A DNA stretch of 64,000 nt from contig NZ_CP010429.1 in assembly GCF_000974425.1 (NCBI RefSeq), positions 1,798,001 to 1,862,000 of the forward strand. The letters run 5' to 3'. The notes below the pieces were generated by a model. That model was not told the DNA's origin. It ran no database searches and worked only from the letters and a program-made list of their open reading frames with translations. The DNA comes from Spirosoma radiotolerans (GTDB taxonomy: Bacteria; Bacteroidota; Bacteroidia; Cytophagales; Spirosomataceae). This document shows positions 53,419 through 62,514 of the stretch, one piece after another. How positions within the stretch are numbered: position 1 is the first letter of the stretch; each line of letters opens with the position of its first letter. Made by a program: the position numbers and the translations under genes.

Positions 53419-54065
53419 TCAGTGGTTCGTTCGTATTTGAAATACATGGCCAGGCCATACACAATATGCAAAACGCCAAAGCCAACGGCCCAGGTTAGTA
53501 GGTTGTAGCCCGGCCAAAACAAGGATAGTAAACCTAGTCCAATTTCGCAGTAGGCCAGCGACTCGACATCGCGGAGAGTGTATTTACTGCCATTCAGCAG
53601 CGCCAGTCCGTAGAAAATAAGCGTTACCGGAAAGGCCAGCCAGATTAAGTTGTACTGTAACAGCGCCAGACAAAATACGCCACCCGTAGCCAATGGAACA
53701 AGCATAGCCCAGACTAATCGCTGCGATGATGTGTTCCAAACGGTCTGTCCCTGACGTCTGGCTTTTCGAACCGTAAAATAACTTCCTGATAATAACGCCA
53801 GTACCAGGACAGCCAGGGCAACCGTTACCAGAAACTGCCTGACTTCCTGATGGTTCATGTGGGTATAATTCGCATCCGAATAATCGTGGCGGAGCGCCGT
53901 GAATAGCCCTGTTTGTAAGCGTGCCGAGACGACAATAGCCCCAATAAGCGCGATTACGCCCGCCGAAACGCCCGACAAGCCGCTTAGCGACAGAAATTTA
54001 GAAGAGCGTTCCATCAGGCTACGAATTTCCGTCAGGGTTTGTAGATGTTCGCGCGATTCGTGCAT
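53415..54065 (-). CDS. Polytopic membrane protein linked to winged-helix regulator
   Basis: A 216-residue membrane protein with about six hydrophobic helices after a short soluble N-terminus (MHESREHLQTLTEIRSLMER). Helices include FLSLSGLSGVSAGVIALIGA and VALAVLVLALLSGSYFTV; a KARRQGQTVW loop follows. Not a recognised transporter. Its 3' end overlaps the regulator start (ATGA), so both are made together and the membrane protein could affect the regulator's activity. The function is unknown. Confidence 0.78.
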   Translation of the reverse strand: MHESREHLQTLTEIRSLMERSSKFLSLSGLSGVSAGVIALIGAIVVSARLQTGLFTALRHDYSDANYTHMNHQEVRQFLVTVALAVLVLALLSGSYFTVRKARRQGQTVWNTSSQRLVWAMLVPLATGGVFCLALLQYNLIWLAFPVTLIFYGLALLNGSKYTLRDVESLAYCEIGLGLLSLFWPGYNLLTWAVGFGVLHIVYGLAMYFKYERTTE

Positions 54066-54107
54066 GAGTAAAGGGTGAAAATGCGAAAGACTGAAAGATT
54101 TCTGTTT

Positions 54108-54479
54108 TTACGGGAAAAATAGCATCAATAGATGGCCGCCAAAAATAATAAGTCCCACCAGCACGGCCACAATGGTTAAAATCAGGACCGCACCGGACGA
54201 GAGGTCTTTAATAGCTTTAATCTGCGGGTGTAAACCTGGAGAGACGAAATCGCATAGTTTCTCGATGGCGGTGTTGAACGCTTCGGCCGCCCAGACAAGC
54301 CCGATCTGAGTTAGGATAATGGCCCATTCTACCGGGTTGAGGCTTAAGACAACCCCAGCCCCGATAACCAGAATCGCCACCAGTAAGTGCACTTTGGCAT
54401 TGTTCTCAAACCGAAACAAATCCAGAATGCCCTGCCCCGCAAACCGAAAGCTCCGCAGTACTTTAGGAAAATCAATCAT
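54108..54479 (-). CDS. dgkA: Diacylglycerol kinase / undecaprenol kinase family
   Basis: A 123-residue trimeric-type membrane kinase of the DgkA family, phosphorylating diacylglycerol or undecaprenol at the inner membrane. Hallmarks are RSFRFAGQGILDLFRFENNA, the metal-binding AAEAFNTAIEKLCDFV and IKAIKDLSSGAVLI. Three hydrophobic helices are visible. The length matches the family. It lies in the leftward gene row between DUF1361 and the membrane protein-regulator pair. Confidence 0.92.
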   Translation of the reverse strand: MIDFPKVLRSFRFAGQGILDLFRFENNAKVHLLVAILVIGAGVVLSLNPVEWAIILTQIGLVWAAEAFNTAIEKLCDFVSPGLHPQIKAIKDLSSGAVLILTIVAVLVGLIIFGGHLLMLFFP

Positions 54480-54580
54480 TTGGCAAAGCTAAGGCGAAAA
54501 GAACAGGCTTTCTATTGGCCAGTTGGCAGACGCTCGGTATGACCTGATTTATCTCCACCAGCGTCACAAATTTTCTCTGC

Positions 54581-55291
54581 TTACTGGCTACGCTCTGATT
54601 CCTTTTCATGGTCGATGTACCAGTAGAAAGCGACGTACATCAGGAACAGGACAAACCCGTACGCAATGGTCAGTTTTATGCTCAGGTGGTCGTGGTAGGC
54701 GCGGGCAATGGCCATTGTCAGGGCTGTCGGGCTGGTCAGAACATCCCAACTATTCCAACGGCCAATACGGCCCAGGTAGATACCGAATCCTGACAGAATC
54801 TGGCTGCTGAAGATCAAGGCCCAGGTTGATAAATTGCCTGACAAGGGCCGAAGCATCCGATGAACGATGAGGATGGAGTACAAACCGATCAGCAAGCCGG
54901 TCAACGCAAAGACGAACAGCGCCATAGTGTCAAACCAGAGTAGGGGCTGGTCGACATGCTTGATGTGGAACAGGTCGGTAATGATGTAGGGAGCATTGGG
55001 CAAAAAGGCCAGCCAACCCGCTAATCCACCCACCAACAGCCATTTATTGTTGAAACCGGATTGCCGTAAGTCGCGCAACACCAGCACAACACCCAGCGGA
55101 AACCAGGCCAGGAACAGGTTCCAGGTTAGCATGATGAAGAACCACCAGTTGCCCGTCAGTAAACCCCGTGTTGTTACCAAACCAAGCCCGATAAGCGTCA
55201 GTAGCGCCAGCGCCCGTGTGCCTTTGCCAGAGCGGGCGTCGCGAGGGGAGATCATGCCGGAGGAATAAGGAGACGTTGCTGAGATATGCAT
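54581..55291 (-). CDS. DUF1361 membrane protein
   Basis: A 236-residue polytopic membrane protein of the DUF1361 family, about six helices: FIMLTWNLFLAWFPLGVVLV, GWLAFLPNAPYIITDLFHIK (the conserved L-P-N-A-P-Y motif), LWFDTMALFVFALTGLLIGL and YLGRIGRWNSWDVL. ATG 55291 (MHISATSPY) is chosen over a TTG at 55315, which would lie inside the upstream dyad. The dyad at 55301-55319 is only 10 bp upstream, a good operator position. Function unknown. Confidence 0.87.
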   Translation of the reverse strand: MHISATSPYSSGMISPRDARSGKGTRALALLTLIGLGLVTTRGLLTGNWWFFIMLTWNLFLAWFPLGVVLVLRDLRQSGFNNKWLLVGGLAGWLAFLPNAPYIITDLFHIKHVDQPLLWFDTMALFVFALTGLLIGLYSILIVHRMLRPLSGNLSTWALIFSSQILSGFGIYLGRIGRWNSWDVLTSPTALTMAIARAYHDHLSIKLTIAYGFVLFLMYVAFYWYIDHEKESERSQ

Positions 55292-55298
55292 CCTATAA

Positions 55299-55319
55299 AG
55301 TACTTTGTTTTGCAAAGTA
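55299..55319. promoter_or_regulatory. Perfect dyad TACTTTG-N5-CAAAGTA, copy 2
   Basis: TACTTTG (55301-55307), TTTTG spacer and CAAAGTA (55313-55319) form a perfect 7-bp-armed palindrome directly before the DUF1361 start. Copy 1 is at 53001-53020. Binding by the winged-helix regulator is an inference. Confidence 0.55.
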
Positions 55320-55364
55320 AGTGCATTAATTAAACCTATGTCAAGTAGACAGGCATAAATATTT

Positions 55365-55550
55365 TCAGCGGCTTAAGATCGAGTCAATTTGATTACGGAA
55401 CCAGCTGGTCTGGACGAGGCTTCTTTTAGCCAGATTTAACTGAGCCAAATGCGCTTTGTGGAAGGCGTCCTTCATCTCAAAGCTGCTAATTTCCCGTTAC
55501 AATTTTCTGTAGATCTCGACCGCCCATTTGTACTCATAGGGGTTCGTCAT
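55365..55550 (-). pseudogene. Broken small gene with one in-frame TAA
   Basis: On the minus strand a 62-codon frame from ATG 55550 to TGA at 55365 encodes MTNPYEYKWAVEIYRKL, then TAA at codon 18, then REISSFEMKDAFHKAHLAQL and onward to DSILSR. Codon use is coding-like (about two thirds G or C at third positions) on both sides of the stop, and the amino-acid pattern is helical. A CAA-to-TAA change would restore it. I do not know the family. It lies just upstream of the DUF1361 gene and its dyad. Confidence 0.5.
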
Positions 55551-55597
55551 GTCATTGTCTGTACAGTCTTTCCTCGTTTTTCCGTTATCTTTACCGT

Positions 55598-56422
55598 ATG
55601 ACGTTTACCGAAATGACTCCCCGCCGTCAGGAACAGATGATGGCGTTTGACCGGCTCCTGACCATCATGGATGAGTTGCGTGAGCAGTGTCCCTGGGATC
55701 GCAAACAGACGCTGGATAGCCTGCGCCACCTCACCATTGAGGAAACCTACGAACTCTCCGACGCTATTCTGGAAAATGATTTGCCCGAGATCCGGAAAGA
55801 ACTGGGCGATATTCAGTTGCACCTGGTTTTTTATGCCAAAATCGCGTCCGAAACCGGTCAGTTCGATATGGCCGATGTTTTGAATGGCATCTGCGATAAG
55901 CTCATACGTCGGCACCCGCACATTTATGGGGATGCGAATGGAAGCAGGGTCGTTGCCGAAACAGAGGAGCAGGTAAAAGCGAACTGGGAGCAACTTAAAC
56001 TCAAAGAAGGAAATAAATCGGTGCTTGGCGGGGTACCGGGGTCCTTGCCCGCTCTGGTGAAGGCCATGCGGATTCAGGAAAAGGCGCGTGGGGCTGGCTT
56101 TGACTGGGACGAGAAAGAACAGGTCTGGCAGAAGGTAGAGGAAGAAATGCAGGAGTTTAAAGCCGAATTCAATGCCGATACGCAGGCCGTTATTGACCAG
56201 CAGCGAGCTGAAGGCGAATTTGGTGATCTGCTTTTTTCACTGGTCAACTACGCCCGGTTCATCGATATTAATCCTGAAACCGCCCTCGAACGGACAAACA
56301 AAAAATTCATTAAGCGTTTTCAATACATTGAACAGCAGGCCCGCGCCCGTGGGAAATCCCTGAGCGATATGACACTGGCCGAAATGGACGTGTACTGGAA
56401 CGAAGCTAAGAAAGAGGCTTGA
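55598..56422 (+). CDS. mazG: Nucleoside triphosphate pyrophosphohydrolase MazG
   Basis: All-alpha NTP pyrophosphatase that hydrolyses NTPs to NMP and pyrophosphate, cleansing the pool and lowering ppGpp in E. coli; 274 residues with two MazG repeats. First: RLLTIMDELREQCPWDRKQT, IEETYELSDAI with the E-E-x-x-E metal site, and LGDIQLHLVFYAKI. Second: KVEEEMQEFKAE and EFGDLLFSLVNYAR. Its length and double domain match the E. coli enzyme. Confidence 0.94.
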   Translation: MTFTEMTPRRQEQMMAFDRLLTIMDELREQCPWDRKQTLDSLRHLTIEETYELSDAILENDLPEIRKELGDIQLHLVFYAKIASETGQFDMADVLNGICDKLIRRHPHIYGDANGSRVVAETEEQVKANWEQLKLKEGNKSVLGGVPGSLPALVKAMRIQEKARGAGFDWDEKEQVWQKVEEEMQEFKAEFNADTQAVIDQQRAEGEFGDLLFSLVNYARFIDINPETALERTNKKFIKRFQYIEQQARARGKSLSDMTLAEMDVYWNEAKKEA

Positions 56423-56430
56423 TGAAGAAA

Positions 56431-56496
56431 GATGTAGGGTGTATGATCCAGTATATATTTACATTAGCAACGTCATACACACCATATACCTACATC
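56431..56496. repeat. Imperfect palindrome, GATGTAGG/GTGTATGA family, copy 1
   Basis: GATGTAGGGTGTATGAT (56431-56447) faces TCATACACACCATATACC..CTACATC (56473-56496); the right arm carries extra bases. A related palindrome lies at 57692-57743 on the other side of the phosphoesterase gene. Confidence 0.5.
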
Positions 56497-56531
56497 ATAC
56501 TGCATACATCTACTATCATTCCTCCTGAATC

Positions 56532-57284
56532 ATGCGCATTGCTTTCCTGACTGATTTGCACCTGGGTGCTGAGGGTGACCTCGTACAAAACGTAGATGTC
56601 CGGCAAAATTTTTTGAGGTCGCTGGACTATGTAGCCGAATTGAAACCGAATTGCCTGGTGCTGGGCGGAGATATTTGCGATACGAGGGGGAATCAGGTCA
56701 CGTATGAGTGGGTGAGGACGCAGATCGACAAGCTCCCGTTTCCAAATTACATTATCTCGGGTAACCACGACGATCCGGTACTGCTGGCCAGTGTGTTTAA
56801 TAAACGGCACGATTTGCACACGGGCGAATTGTATTACGCGTTGCCGCTTGAAGGGCGTCCGGCTTTGTTTCTGGATTCATCGAAGGGCTTCTTCTCGGAT
56901 AATCAGTGGGACTGGCTTCGGGAGTATATGCTGGCTTTACGCGATAACAATGTTGTGATTTTTATGCATCACCCGCCTTTGCCCGCCGATGTAGCCTTTA
57001 TGGATCGGAAATACGCGTTTCAGCAAAGCGATGAATTTCTTGAGTTAGTACGTGAGCTGCCGTGCCACGTAACGGTGGTTTGTGGGCATTACCATGTTGA
57101 GAAGGTCGTTCAACGGGGAAATCTGCTTGTATTACTGACGCCGTCTACCTTCTACCAGATGAAACAGGATGCGTCCGAATTTGCCGTTGACAGTTACCGA
57201 ATTGGCATCCGGGAGGTGAACCTGACAACGCATGGAACCACTAGTGCTGTATTTTACATTGATCCACTTCAACAGCCTTCATAA
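56532..57284 (+). CDS. Metallophosphoesterase (CpdA-like)
   Basis: A 250-residue calcineurin-like phosphoesterase with all five metal motifs: Asp8-x-His10 (LTDLHLG), GGD with Asp47 (VLGGDICD), GNHDD (77-81), MHHPPLP and GHYHVEK. This set resembles class III cyclic-nucleotide phosphodiesterases and related enzymes. The substrate is not identifiable without assay. The gene stands alone, with related palindromic repeats on both sides. Confidence 0.87.
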   Translation: MRIAFLTDLHLGAEGDLVQNVDVRQNFLRSLDYVAELKPNCLVLGGDICDTRGNQVTYEWVRTQIDKLPFPNYIISGNHDDPVLLASVFNKRHDLHTGELYYALPLEGRPALFLDSSKGFFSDNQWDWLREYMLALRDNNVVIFMHHPPLPADVAFMDRKYAFQQSDEFLELVRELPCHVTVVCGHYHVEKVVQRGNLLVLLTPSTFYQMKQDASEFAVDSYRIGIREVNLTTHGTTSAVFYIDPLQQPS

Positions 57285-57473
57285 CCGTAGAGTTAGGTCC
57301 CCTGATGACGTTTATACGTATTTGTACGGTTTATGCCTGGGTTATACCGTAGGACTACTTGTTTGGAAAATCAGCGTTTTTACGGGGATTAAATGCCGTA
57401 CTTATTCGGTAAATCCATTTCAGTTAAAAGCCGAATTTTGTGCAAGTTTTCACCTACAGGCATACTTCTCAAC

Positions 57474-57608
57474 ATGAGAACCTTAAAAGAAAGTAAAAGC
57501 ACTAATTTTCAGGCCCTGTTACCGTTGCTCAAACTCACTGATAAACTTGAAAATCGCATTGCCTCTGGAATTCAGCGTATGGTGGCCGCCGTTTTAGCGG
57601 ATTCCTAG
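57474..57608 (+). CDS. Possible 44-residue small protein
   Basis: ATG 57474 to TAG 57606-57608: MRTLKESKSTNFQALLPLLK, then DKLENRIASGIQRMVAAVLA. Basic N-terminus and amphipathic helices are plausible for a real small protein, but there is no known family and no promoter match. Low confidence. Confidence 0.3.
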   Translation: MRTLKESKSTNFQALLPLLKLTDKLENRIASGIQRMVAAVLADS

Positions 57609-57691
57609 GATTCAGGAAATAAAGAAGAAGTGCTAATCGAGAGGCCTTCTTATGGTATCGGGTGGTTCAACACCTCCAGGAGTTAATAGTT

Positions 57692-57743
57692 GATATAGAG
57701 TGTACGAGCTAGTACATACATCATACACCCTATATCCTACATC
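57692..57743. repeat. Imperfect palindrome, GATGTAGG/GTGTATGA family, copy 2
   Basis: GATATAGAGTGTACGA (57692-57707) faces TCATACACCCTATATC (57721-57736) with two mismatches and is followed by CTACATC. In the reverse orientation it matches copy 1 at 56431 apart from a 7-bp insertion. Confidence 0.5.
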
Positions 57744-57748
57744 GTTCG

Positions 57749-59221
57749 CTACCTCACTGAGTAATTCGGAGCTTCTTTCTGGATCGAGATGTCGTGCGGA
57801 TGACTTTCGCGGGCACCTGCCGTTGTGATCTTCACGAATTTGGCTTGCTGAAGCGTTGGAATGTCGATAGCACCGCAGTAGCCCATCCCGGCTTTCAGAC
57901 CACCCACCATCTGATACACAATTTCCGAAACCTTGCCTTTGAATGGAACCCGGCCAACGATACCTTCAGGAACCAGTTTCTTGATATCATCTTCGGCGTC
58001 CTGGAAATAACGGTCTTTAGAACCATCTTCCATCGCTTCGACCGAACCCATACCCCGGTAAGTCTTAAACCGACGACCTTCATACAGAACGATCTCCCCG
58101 GGAGCCTCTTCGGTACCGGCCAGAACCGATCCAATCATAACCGTACTGGCACCACCGGCCAGCGCCTTCGTAATATCGCCCGAGAAACGAATCCCTCCAT
58201 CGGCAATAACAGGAATGCCCGTACCCTGTAGTGCTTTAGCAGCCTCATACACAGCCGTTAACTGGGGCATACCAATGCCGGCAATAATACGGGTGGTACA
58301 GATACTACCTGGCCCTACCCCAACTTTCACAGCGTCGGCACCAGCATCGGCCAAGGCTTTCGCGCCTTCCCCCGTTGCTACGTTACCAGCCATTACCTGT
58401 AATTTTGGGAACTGCTGTTTAATGCTCCGAACGGCATCCAGAACTCCTTTGGAGTGACCGTGGGCCGTATCGACACTGATCACATCGACACCTGCTTTAA
58501 CAAGAGCTTCGATGCGCCGGGTCAAATCGGGCGTAACGCCCACAGCCGCTCCGACACGTAGGCGCCCCAGTTCGTCTTTACAGGCGTTGGGGTGGCTCTT
58601 TTTCTTGAGAATATCTTTGTAGGTAATCAGCCCAACCAAATGATAGTCGTTGTTGACGATAGGAAGTTTTTCAATCCGGTACTGTTGCAAAATACTCTCC
58701 GCTTCTTCGAGCGTCAGGCCTTCCCGAGCCGTAATCAGATTCTCGCGCGTCATAATACCCGTGACGGGTTGCGAAAGGTCACTCTGGAAGCGTAGGTCGC
58801 GGTTGGTCAGGATGCCAACCAGTTTGTTGTTCTCATCGACAACGGGAATGCCACCGATCTTGAACTCACGCATGATCTTGAGCGCGTCGGCAAGCGTGGC
58901 TGTTTCAAGGAGGGTAATGGGATCAATGATCATCCCGCTCTCGGAGCGTTTTACTTTCCGGACCTGATCGGCCTGAGCCTCGATGCTCATGTTTTTGTGG
59001 ATAATACCGATGCCGCCTTCCTGCGCCATAGCAATGGCCAGCGCTGATTCGGTAACGGTATCCATAGCCGCCGAGATCAGGGGAACGTTTAGCTGGATGT
59101 TGCGCGTGAGTTGGGTGACGGTTTGCGTATCGCGTGGGAGTACCTCCGAATAGGCAGGCAGGAGCAGTACGTCGTCGTAGGTGAGAGCCTCGTAAAGAAA
59201 CTTACTGGTATCTAAGCTCAT
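57749..59221 (-). CDS. guaB: IMP dehydrogenase
   Basis: NAD-dependent oxidation of IMP to XMP, the committed step of GMP synthesis; 490 residues with the standard order: catalytic barrel start ([20 protein letters not shown]), two CBS domains at about 95-205 ([40 protein letters not shown]), and the barrel end with Cys308 in [21 protein letters not shown] and [10 protein letters not shown]. The C-terminal K+/flap region ([12 protein letters not shown]) is present. Single-gene unit. Confidence 0.96.
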   Translation of the reverse strand: MSLDTSKFLYEALTYDDVLLLPAYSEVLPRDTQTVTQLTRNIQLNVPLISAAMDTVTESALAIAMAQEGGIGIIHKNMSIEAQADQVRKVKRSESGMIIDPITLLETATLADALKIMREFKIGGIPVVDENNKLVGILTNRDLRFQSDLSQPVTGIMTRENLITAREGLTLEEAESILQQYRIEKLPIVNNDYHLVGLITYKDILKKKSHPNACKDELGRLRVGAAVGVTPDLTRRIEALVKAGVDVISVDTAHGHSKGVLDAVRSIKQQFPKLQVMAGNVATGEGAKALADAGADAVKVGVGPGSICTTRIIAGIGMPQLTAVYEAAKALQGTGIPVIADGGIRFSGDITKALAGGASTVMIGSVLAGTEEAPGEIVLYEGRRFKTYRGMGSVEAMEDGSKDRYFQDAEDDIKKLVPEGIVGRVPFKGKVSEIVYQMVGGLKAGMGYCGAIDIPTLQQAKFVKITTAGARESHPHDISIQKEAPNYSVR

Positions 59222-59413
59222 AGCAAATAGACAAGTGATGTTATTTGCCGGATAAAATTACAAAAAAAATCTGAACTGCCCAGCCTTTCCTGTAGGATTC
59301 GTGCCAATTCTATAATTTACACCTAAGATTCGCCTTAGAGTCCACAACTTTGGCGATAATCTCAGGTGTAAACCAGGCCTGTTCGTAGACGTCAAGCGAA
59401 GTTCTGATGATTT

Positions 59414-59836
59414 CTAATTCAGCTTTATACTAATTAATTTGCCACTGTCGCCAACACTAAATCGACAGTCGCTGAATTTTGGCGCCGACATGGTTGGCCG
59501 GAAATTGTTGCTGAACCCGTACGGTTCTTTAGGAATGCCAAACATCCGTTTGTCCATTTTCCCGTTTCCATTTTCGTCGTGGTAAACAGCAACGGCATAA
59601 TCGCCCGGCTCAACGGAAAAAGTTGCCTGAACACTTTTATCCGTTGCTTCCAGCTTTTTTCCTTCCATCGGTTTCCCTTCAGGAAACGCATTTTTTACGT
59701 TGAATAACGCAATATAAACGTCTCCGTTCATGGTACGAACGTTCTGAATTTCAATTTGTAAGTTCGCCTTTTTAGGTGGTTTGACTGGCTCCTCACCGGA
59801 TACAAAAAGGCTTAACGCCGAAAGCAAAATGAGCAT
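59414..59836 (-). CDS. DUF2141 secreted protein
   Basis: A 140-residue exported protein of the DUF2141 family, mostly beta: signal MLILLSALSLFVSGEE, then NLQIEIQNVRTMNGDVYIAL, FPEGKPMEGKK, DYAVAVYHDENGNGKMDKRM and PKEPYGFSNNFRP, all diagnostic. The D-x-N-x-N-x-K-x-D acidic loop could bind calcium. Function unknown. It is divergent from recJ with 40 bp between the starts. Confidence 0.87.
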   Translation of the reverse strand: MLILLSALSLFVSGEEPVKPPKKANLQIEIQNVRTMNGDVYIALFNVKNAFPEGKPMEGKKLEATDKSVQATFSVEPGDYAVAVYHDENGNGKMDKRMFGIPKEPYGFSNNFRPTMSAPKFSDCRFSVGDSGKLISIKLN

Positions 59837-59876
59837 AGATACAGTATTTTTCTAAAAACGGATTTATCTTGCAATT

Positions 59877-61616
59877 ATGATAGCCCAATCGTCACCTCCT
59901 GTAAAACGCTGGATCACCAAACCCTTCCCGGATTCGGTGGAGCAGCAGGGCGCCATACAGACATTAACCAATTCGCTTGGCGTTAGTCCATTTCTGGCGG
60001 CCTTATTGATACAACGAGGTGTACAAACCTACGAAGAAGCGCGGATGTTCTTTCGCCCGGAAATAGGCCATTTGCATAACCCGTTCGAAATGAAGGACAT
60101 GGACCGGGCTATTACACGTCTGCAAATGGCGATGCTTCCCGAGCGGCAGGAGAAAATCCTGATTTATGGCGATTATGATGTAGATGGAACCACATCGGTA
60201 GCGCTCGTGTATGGCTTTCTGAAAAACTATCACACGGCCATCGATTATTATATTCCGGACCGCTATAAGGAAGGGTATGGTATTTCGCAGCAGGGAATTC
60301 AATGGGCCGCCGACAATGGGTTTTCCTTAATTATTGCGTTAGACTGTGGTATCAAGTCGGTTGAGCGGGTCGCTGAAGCAAAAGAACTCGGCGTCGATTT
60401 CATTATTTGTGACCACCACCGGCCAGGTGATGAACTGCCTGATGCAGCCGCCGTACTTGATCCCAAACGGGACGATTGCGCCTATCCCTATAAAGAATTA
60501 AGTGGCTGTGGCGTAGGTTTTAAACTGCTCCACGCATTCTGTTTGCATAAAGAAATTGACCTGAGCCAGCTCTACCCGTGCCTCGATCTGGTGGCGGTCA
60601 GCATTGCGTCGGACATTGTGCCGGTTACGGGCGAAAACCGGGTGTTGGCCTATTACGGGCTCAAACAAATAAATTCGGATCCTCGCACAGGCCTCAAGGC
60701 ATTGATCAAAATAGCTGGTTTTTCGCGGGAATTAGACATCACGAACCTGGTATTCGGGCTTGGGCCGCGGATCAATGCCGCTGGCCGAATCCAGCACGCG
60801 AAGGCAGCTGTGCAGCTTCTGTTGGCCGAATCGGAAGAGGAAGCGGATGAGTTTGCGATGGCGATTAACAAACATAACAACAGCCGACGCGAATTTGACA
60901 GCAGTATTACGGAACAGGCGCTGGCCATGATTCGTGAAAATGAATTATTATCGCAGGCCAAAAGCACGGTGCTTTTTGATGCCAGCTGGCACAAAGGAGT
61001 GATTGGAATTGTGGCGTCCCGCTGCATCGAGCACTTTCACCGTCCAACCATCATTCTCACCCAATCGAACGACAAGGCGGCCGGGTCGGCGCGGTCGGTA
61101 CCGGGTTTCGACGTGTACGAAGCCATTGAAGAATGTTCTGATTTGCTGGAGCAGTTTGGCGGCCACACCTTCGCTGCTGGTATGACTATGTCGGTCAATA
61201 ATATCGATGCTTTCCGGAAAAAATTTGAAGAAGTGGTTTCCCGGACCATCAAAGAGGAGCACCTGACCCCACTGATTGACATTGATCTGCCGCTGGATTT
61301 TAGTGAGATCAGCGATAAGCTGTACCGAATCGTTCGGCAAATGGGCCCGTTTGGACCACACAACTTACAGCCCACATTTATGACGGAGGATGTTTATCTG
61401 GTGAGTGAGCCAATCATTATGAAAGAGAAGCACCTCAAAATAAACGTTCGTCAGGGTAGGGGGGGGCAGACCTTAACAGCCATTGGGTTTGGGTTTGCCC
61501 ATGTCGCGGATCAACTCCGACCGGGCCAGCCGTTTTCAATCTGTTATCAGGTTGAGCAAAACCACTACAATGGAAACACCACCCTCCAGTTGATGCTGAA
61601 AGATGTAAAGGTGTAG
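59877..61616 (+). CDS. recJ: Single-stranded-DNA-specific exonuclease RecJ
   Basis: 5'-3' single-strand exonuclease of recombination and mismatch repair; 579 residues, full length. DHH-family core: YGDYDVDGTTS (99-103 D-Y-D-V-D), ALDCGIKS, ICDHHRPGDELP with DHH at 179-181, SGCGVGFKLLHAF, and DHHA1 with GPRINAAGRI. The C-terminal OB-type part (KHLKINVRQG) is intact. It is read as one gene with its own divergent promoter region. Confidence 0.96.
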   Translation: MIAQSSPPVKRWITKPFPDSVEQQGAIQTLTNSLGVSPFLAALLIQRGVQTYEEARMFFRPEIGHLHNPFEMKDMDRAITRLQMAMLPERQEKILIYGDYDVDGTTSVALVYGFLKNYHTAIDYYIPDRYKEGYGISQQGIQWAADNGFSLIIALDCGIKSVERVAEAKELGVDFIICDHHRPGDELPDAAAVLDPKRDDCAYPYKELSGCGVGFKLLHAFCLHKEIDLSQLYPCLDLVAVSIASDIVPVTGENRVLAYYGLKQINSDPRTGLKALIKIAGFSRELDITNLVFGLGPRINAAGRIQHAKAAVQLLLAESEEEADEFAMAINKHNNSRREFDSSITEQALAMIRENELLSQAKSTVLFDASWHKGVIGIVASRCIEHFHRPTIILTQSNDKAAGSARSVPGFDVYEAIEECSDLLEQFGGHTFAAGMTMSVNNIDAFRKKFEEVVSRTIKEEHLTPLIDIDLPLDFSEISDKLYRIVRQMGPFGPHNLQPTFMTEDVYLVSEPIIMKEKHLKINVRQGRGGQTLTAIGFGFAHVADQLRPGQPFSICYQVEQNHYNGNTTLQLMLKDVKV

Positions 61617-61782
61617 AAGATCCGGCGTCCGACCACTTCGTTGCTCCATTTACCCGTAAAATTTGTTAATAAATTGGTATTGGGCCTTGCTGTTCATGGA
61701 AATAGTTGGCAGTGGGTTTCAATACCCCGAACTTTGTGCTACCGGTCGATAGCGCAGCAGCGTGTAGCAAGAACGCAGAAGA

Positions 61783-62514
61783 ATGATTCTCAGAACTGAA
61801 AATTTGATTAAAAAATACGGATCACGGTTGGTCAACAACAATGTATCCTACCAGGTTGAAACCGGCGAAATTGTGGGGCTCCTGGGCCCAAACGGAGCCG
61901 GTAAAACAACTTCGTTTTATATGGCCGTTGGGCTGGTGAAGCCCAATAGCGGGAAAGTTTTTATCGACGATATGGATGTGACCGATCTGCCCATGTACAA
62001 ACGGGCCCGTCTTGGTCTGGGCTATCTGGCGCAGGAAGCCTCCGTATTCCGCGACCTGTCGGTTGAAGAAAATGTGCTCGCCGTTCTGGAAATGACCGAT
62101 TTGCCGAAAGCTAAGCAAAAGGAAAAGGTAGAAGAGCTGCTCGAAGAATTTAGTCTGACGCACGTTCGGAAAAGCAAAGGAAAGGTACTTTCCGGGGGGG
62201 AGCGCCGACGGACGGAGATTGCCCGGGCGCTGGCCGTGGACCCCAAATTCATCTTGCTCGATGAACCGTTTGCTGGTGTCGATCCGATTGCCGTTGAGGA
62301 CATTCAAAGTATCGTCGCTAAACTGAAACACCGGAACATTGGCATCCTGATCACCGACCATAACGTGAACGAAACGCTCTCCATCACCGACCGGGCCTAT
62401 CTGTTGTTCGAAGGGAAAATTCTAAAGCAGGGAACCGCCGAAGAATTAGCCAACGACGAACAGGTACGCCGGGTGTATCTCGGGCAACATTTCGAACTCA
62501 AACGCAAGGTCTAA
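61783..62514 (+). CDS. lptB: LPS export ABC transporter ATP-binding protein
   Basis: ATPase that powers lipopolysaccharide extraction through LptFG; 243 residues. Walker [10 protein letters not shown] (35-43), Q-loop [20 protein letters not shown], signature [16 protein letters not shown], Walker [21 protein letters not shown] and switch His in [11 protein letters not shown]. The match to LptB is strong over full length. Its 3' end overlaps the convergent DUF1493 gene by 4 bp. Confidence 0.94.
   Translation: MILRTENLIKKYGSRLVNNNVSYQVETGEIVGLLGPNGAGKTTSFYMAVGLVKPNSGKVFIDDMDVTDLPMYKRARLGLGYLAQEASVFRDLSVEENVLAVLEMTDLPKAKQKEKVEELLEEFSLTHVRKSKGKVLSGGERRRTEIARALAVDPKFILLDEPFAGVDPIAVEDIQSIVAKLKHRNIGILITDHNVNETLSITDRAYLLFEGKILKQGTAEELANDEQVRRVYLGQHFELKRKV

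Larger units (their letters stand above)
57285..57748. other. 464-bp region between phosphoesterase and guaB
   Basis: Contains a possible 44-codon gene (57474-57608) and the palindrome at 57692-57743; the first 180 bp show nothing recognisable. Confidence 0.5.
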
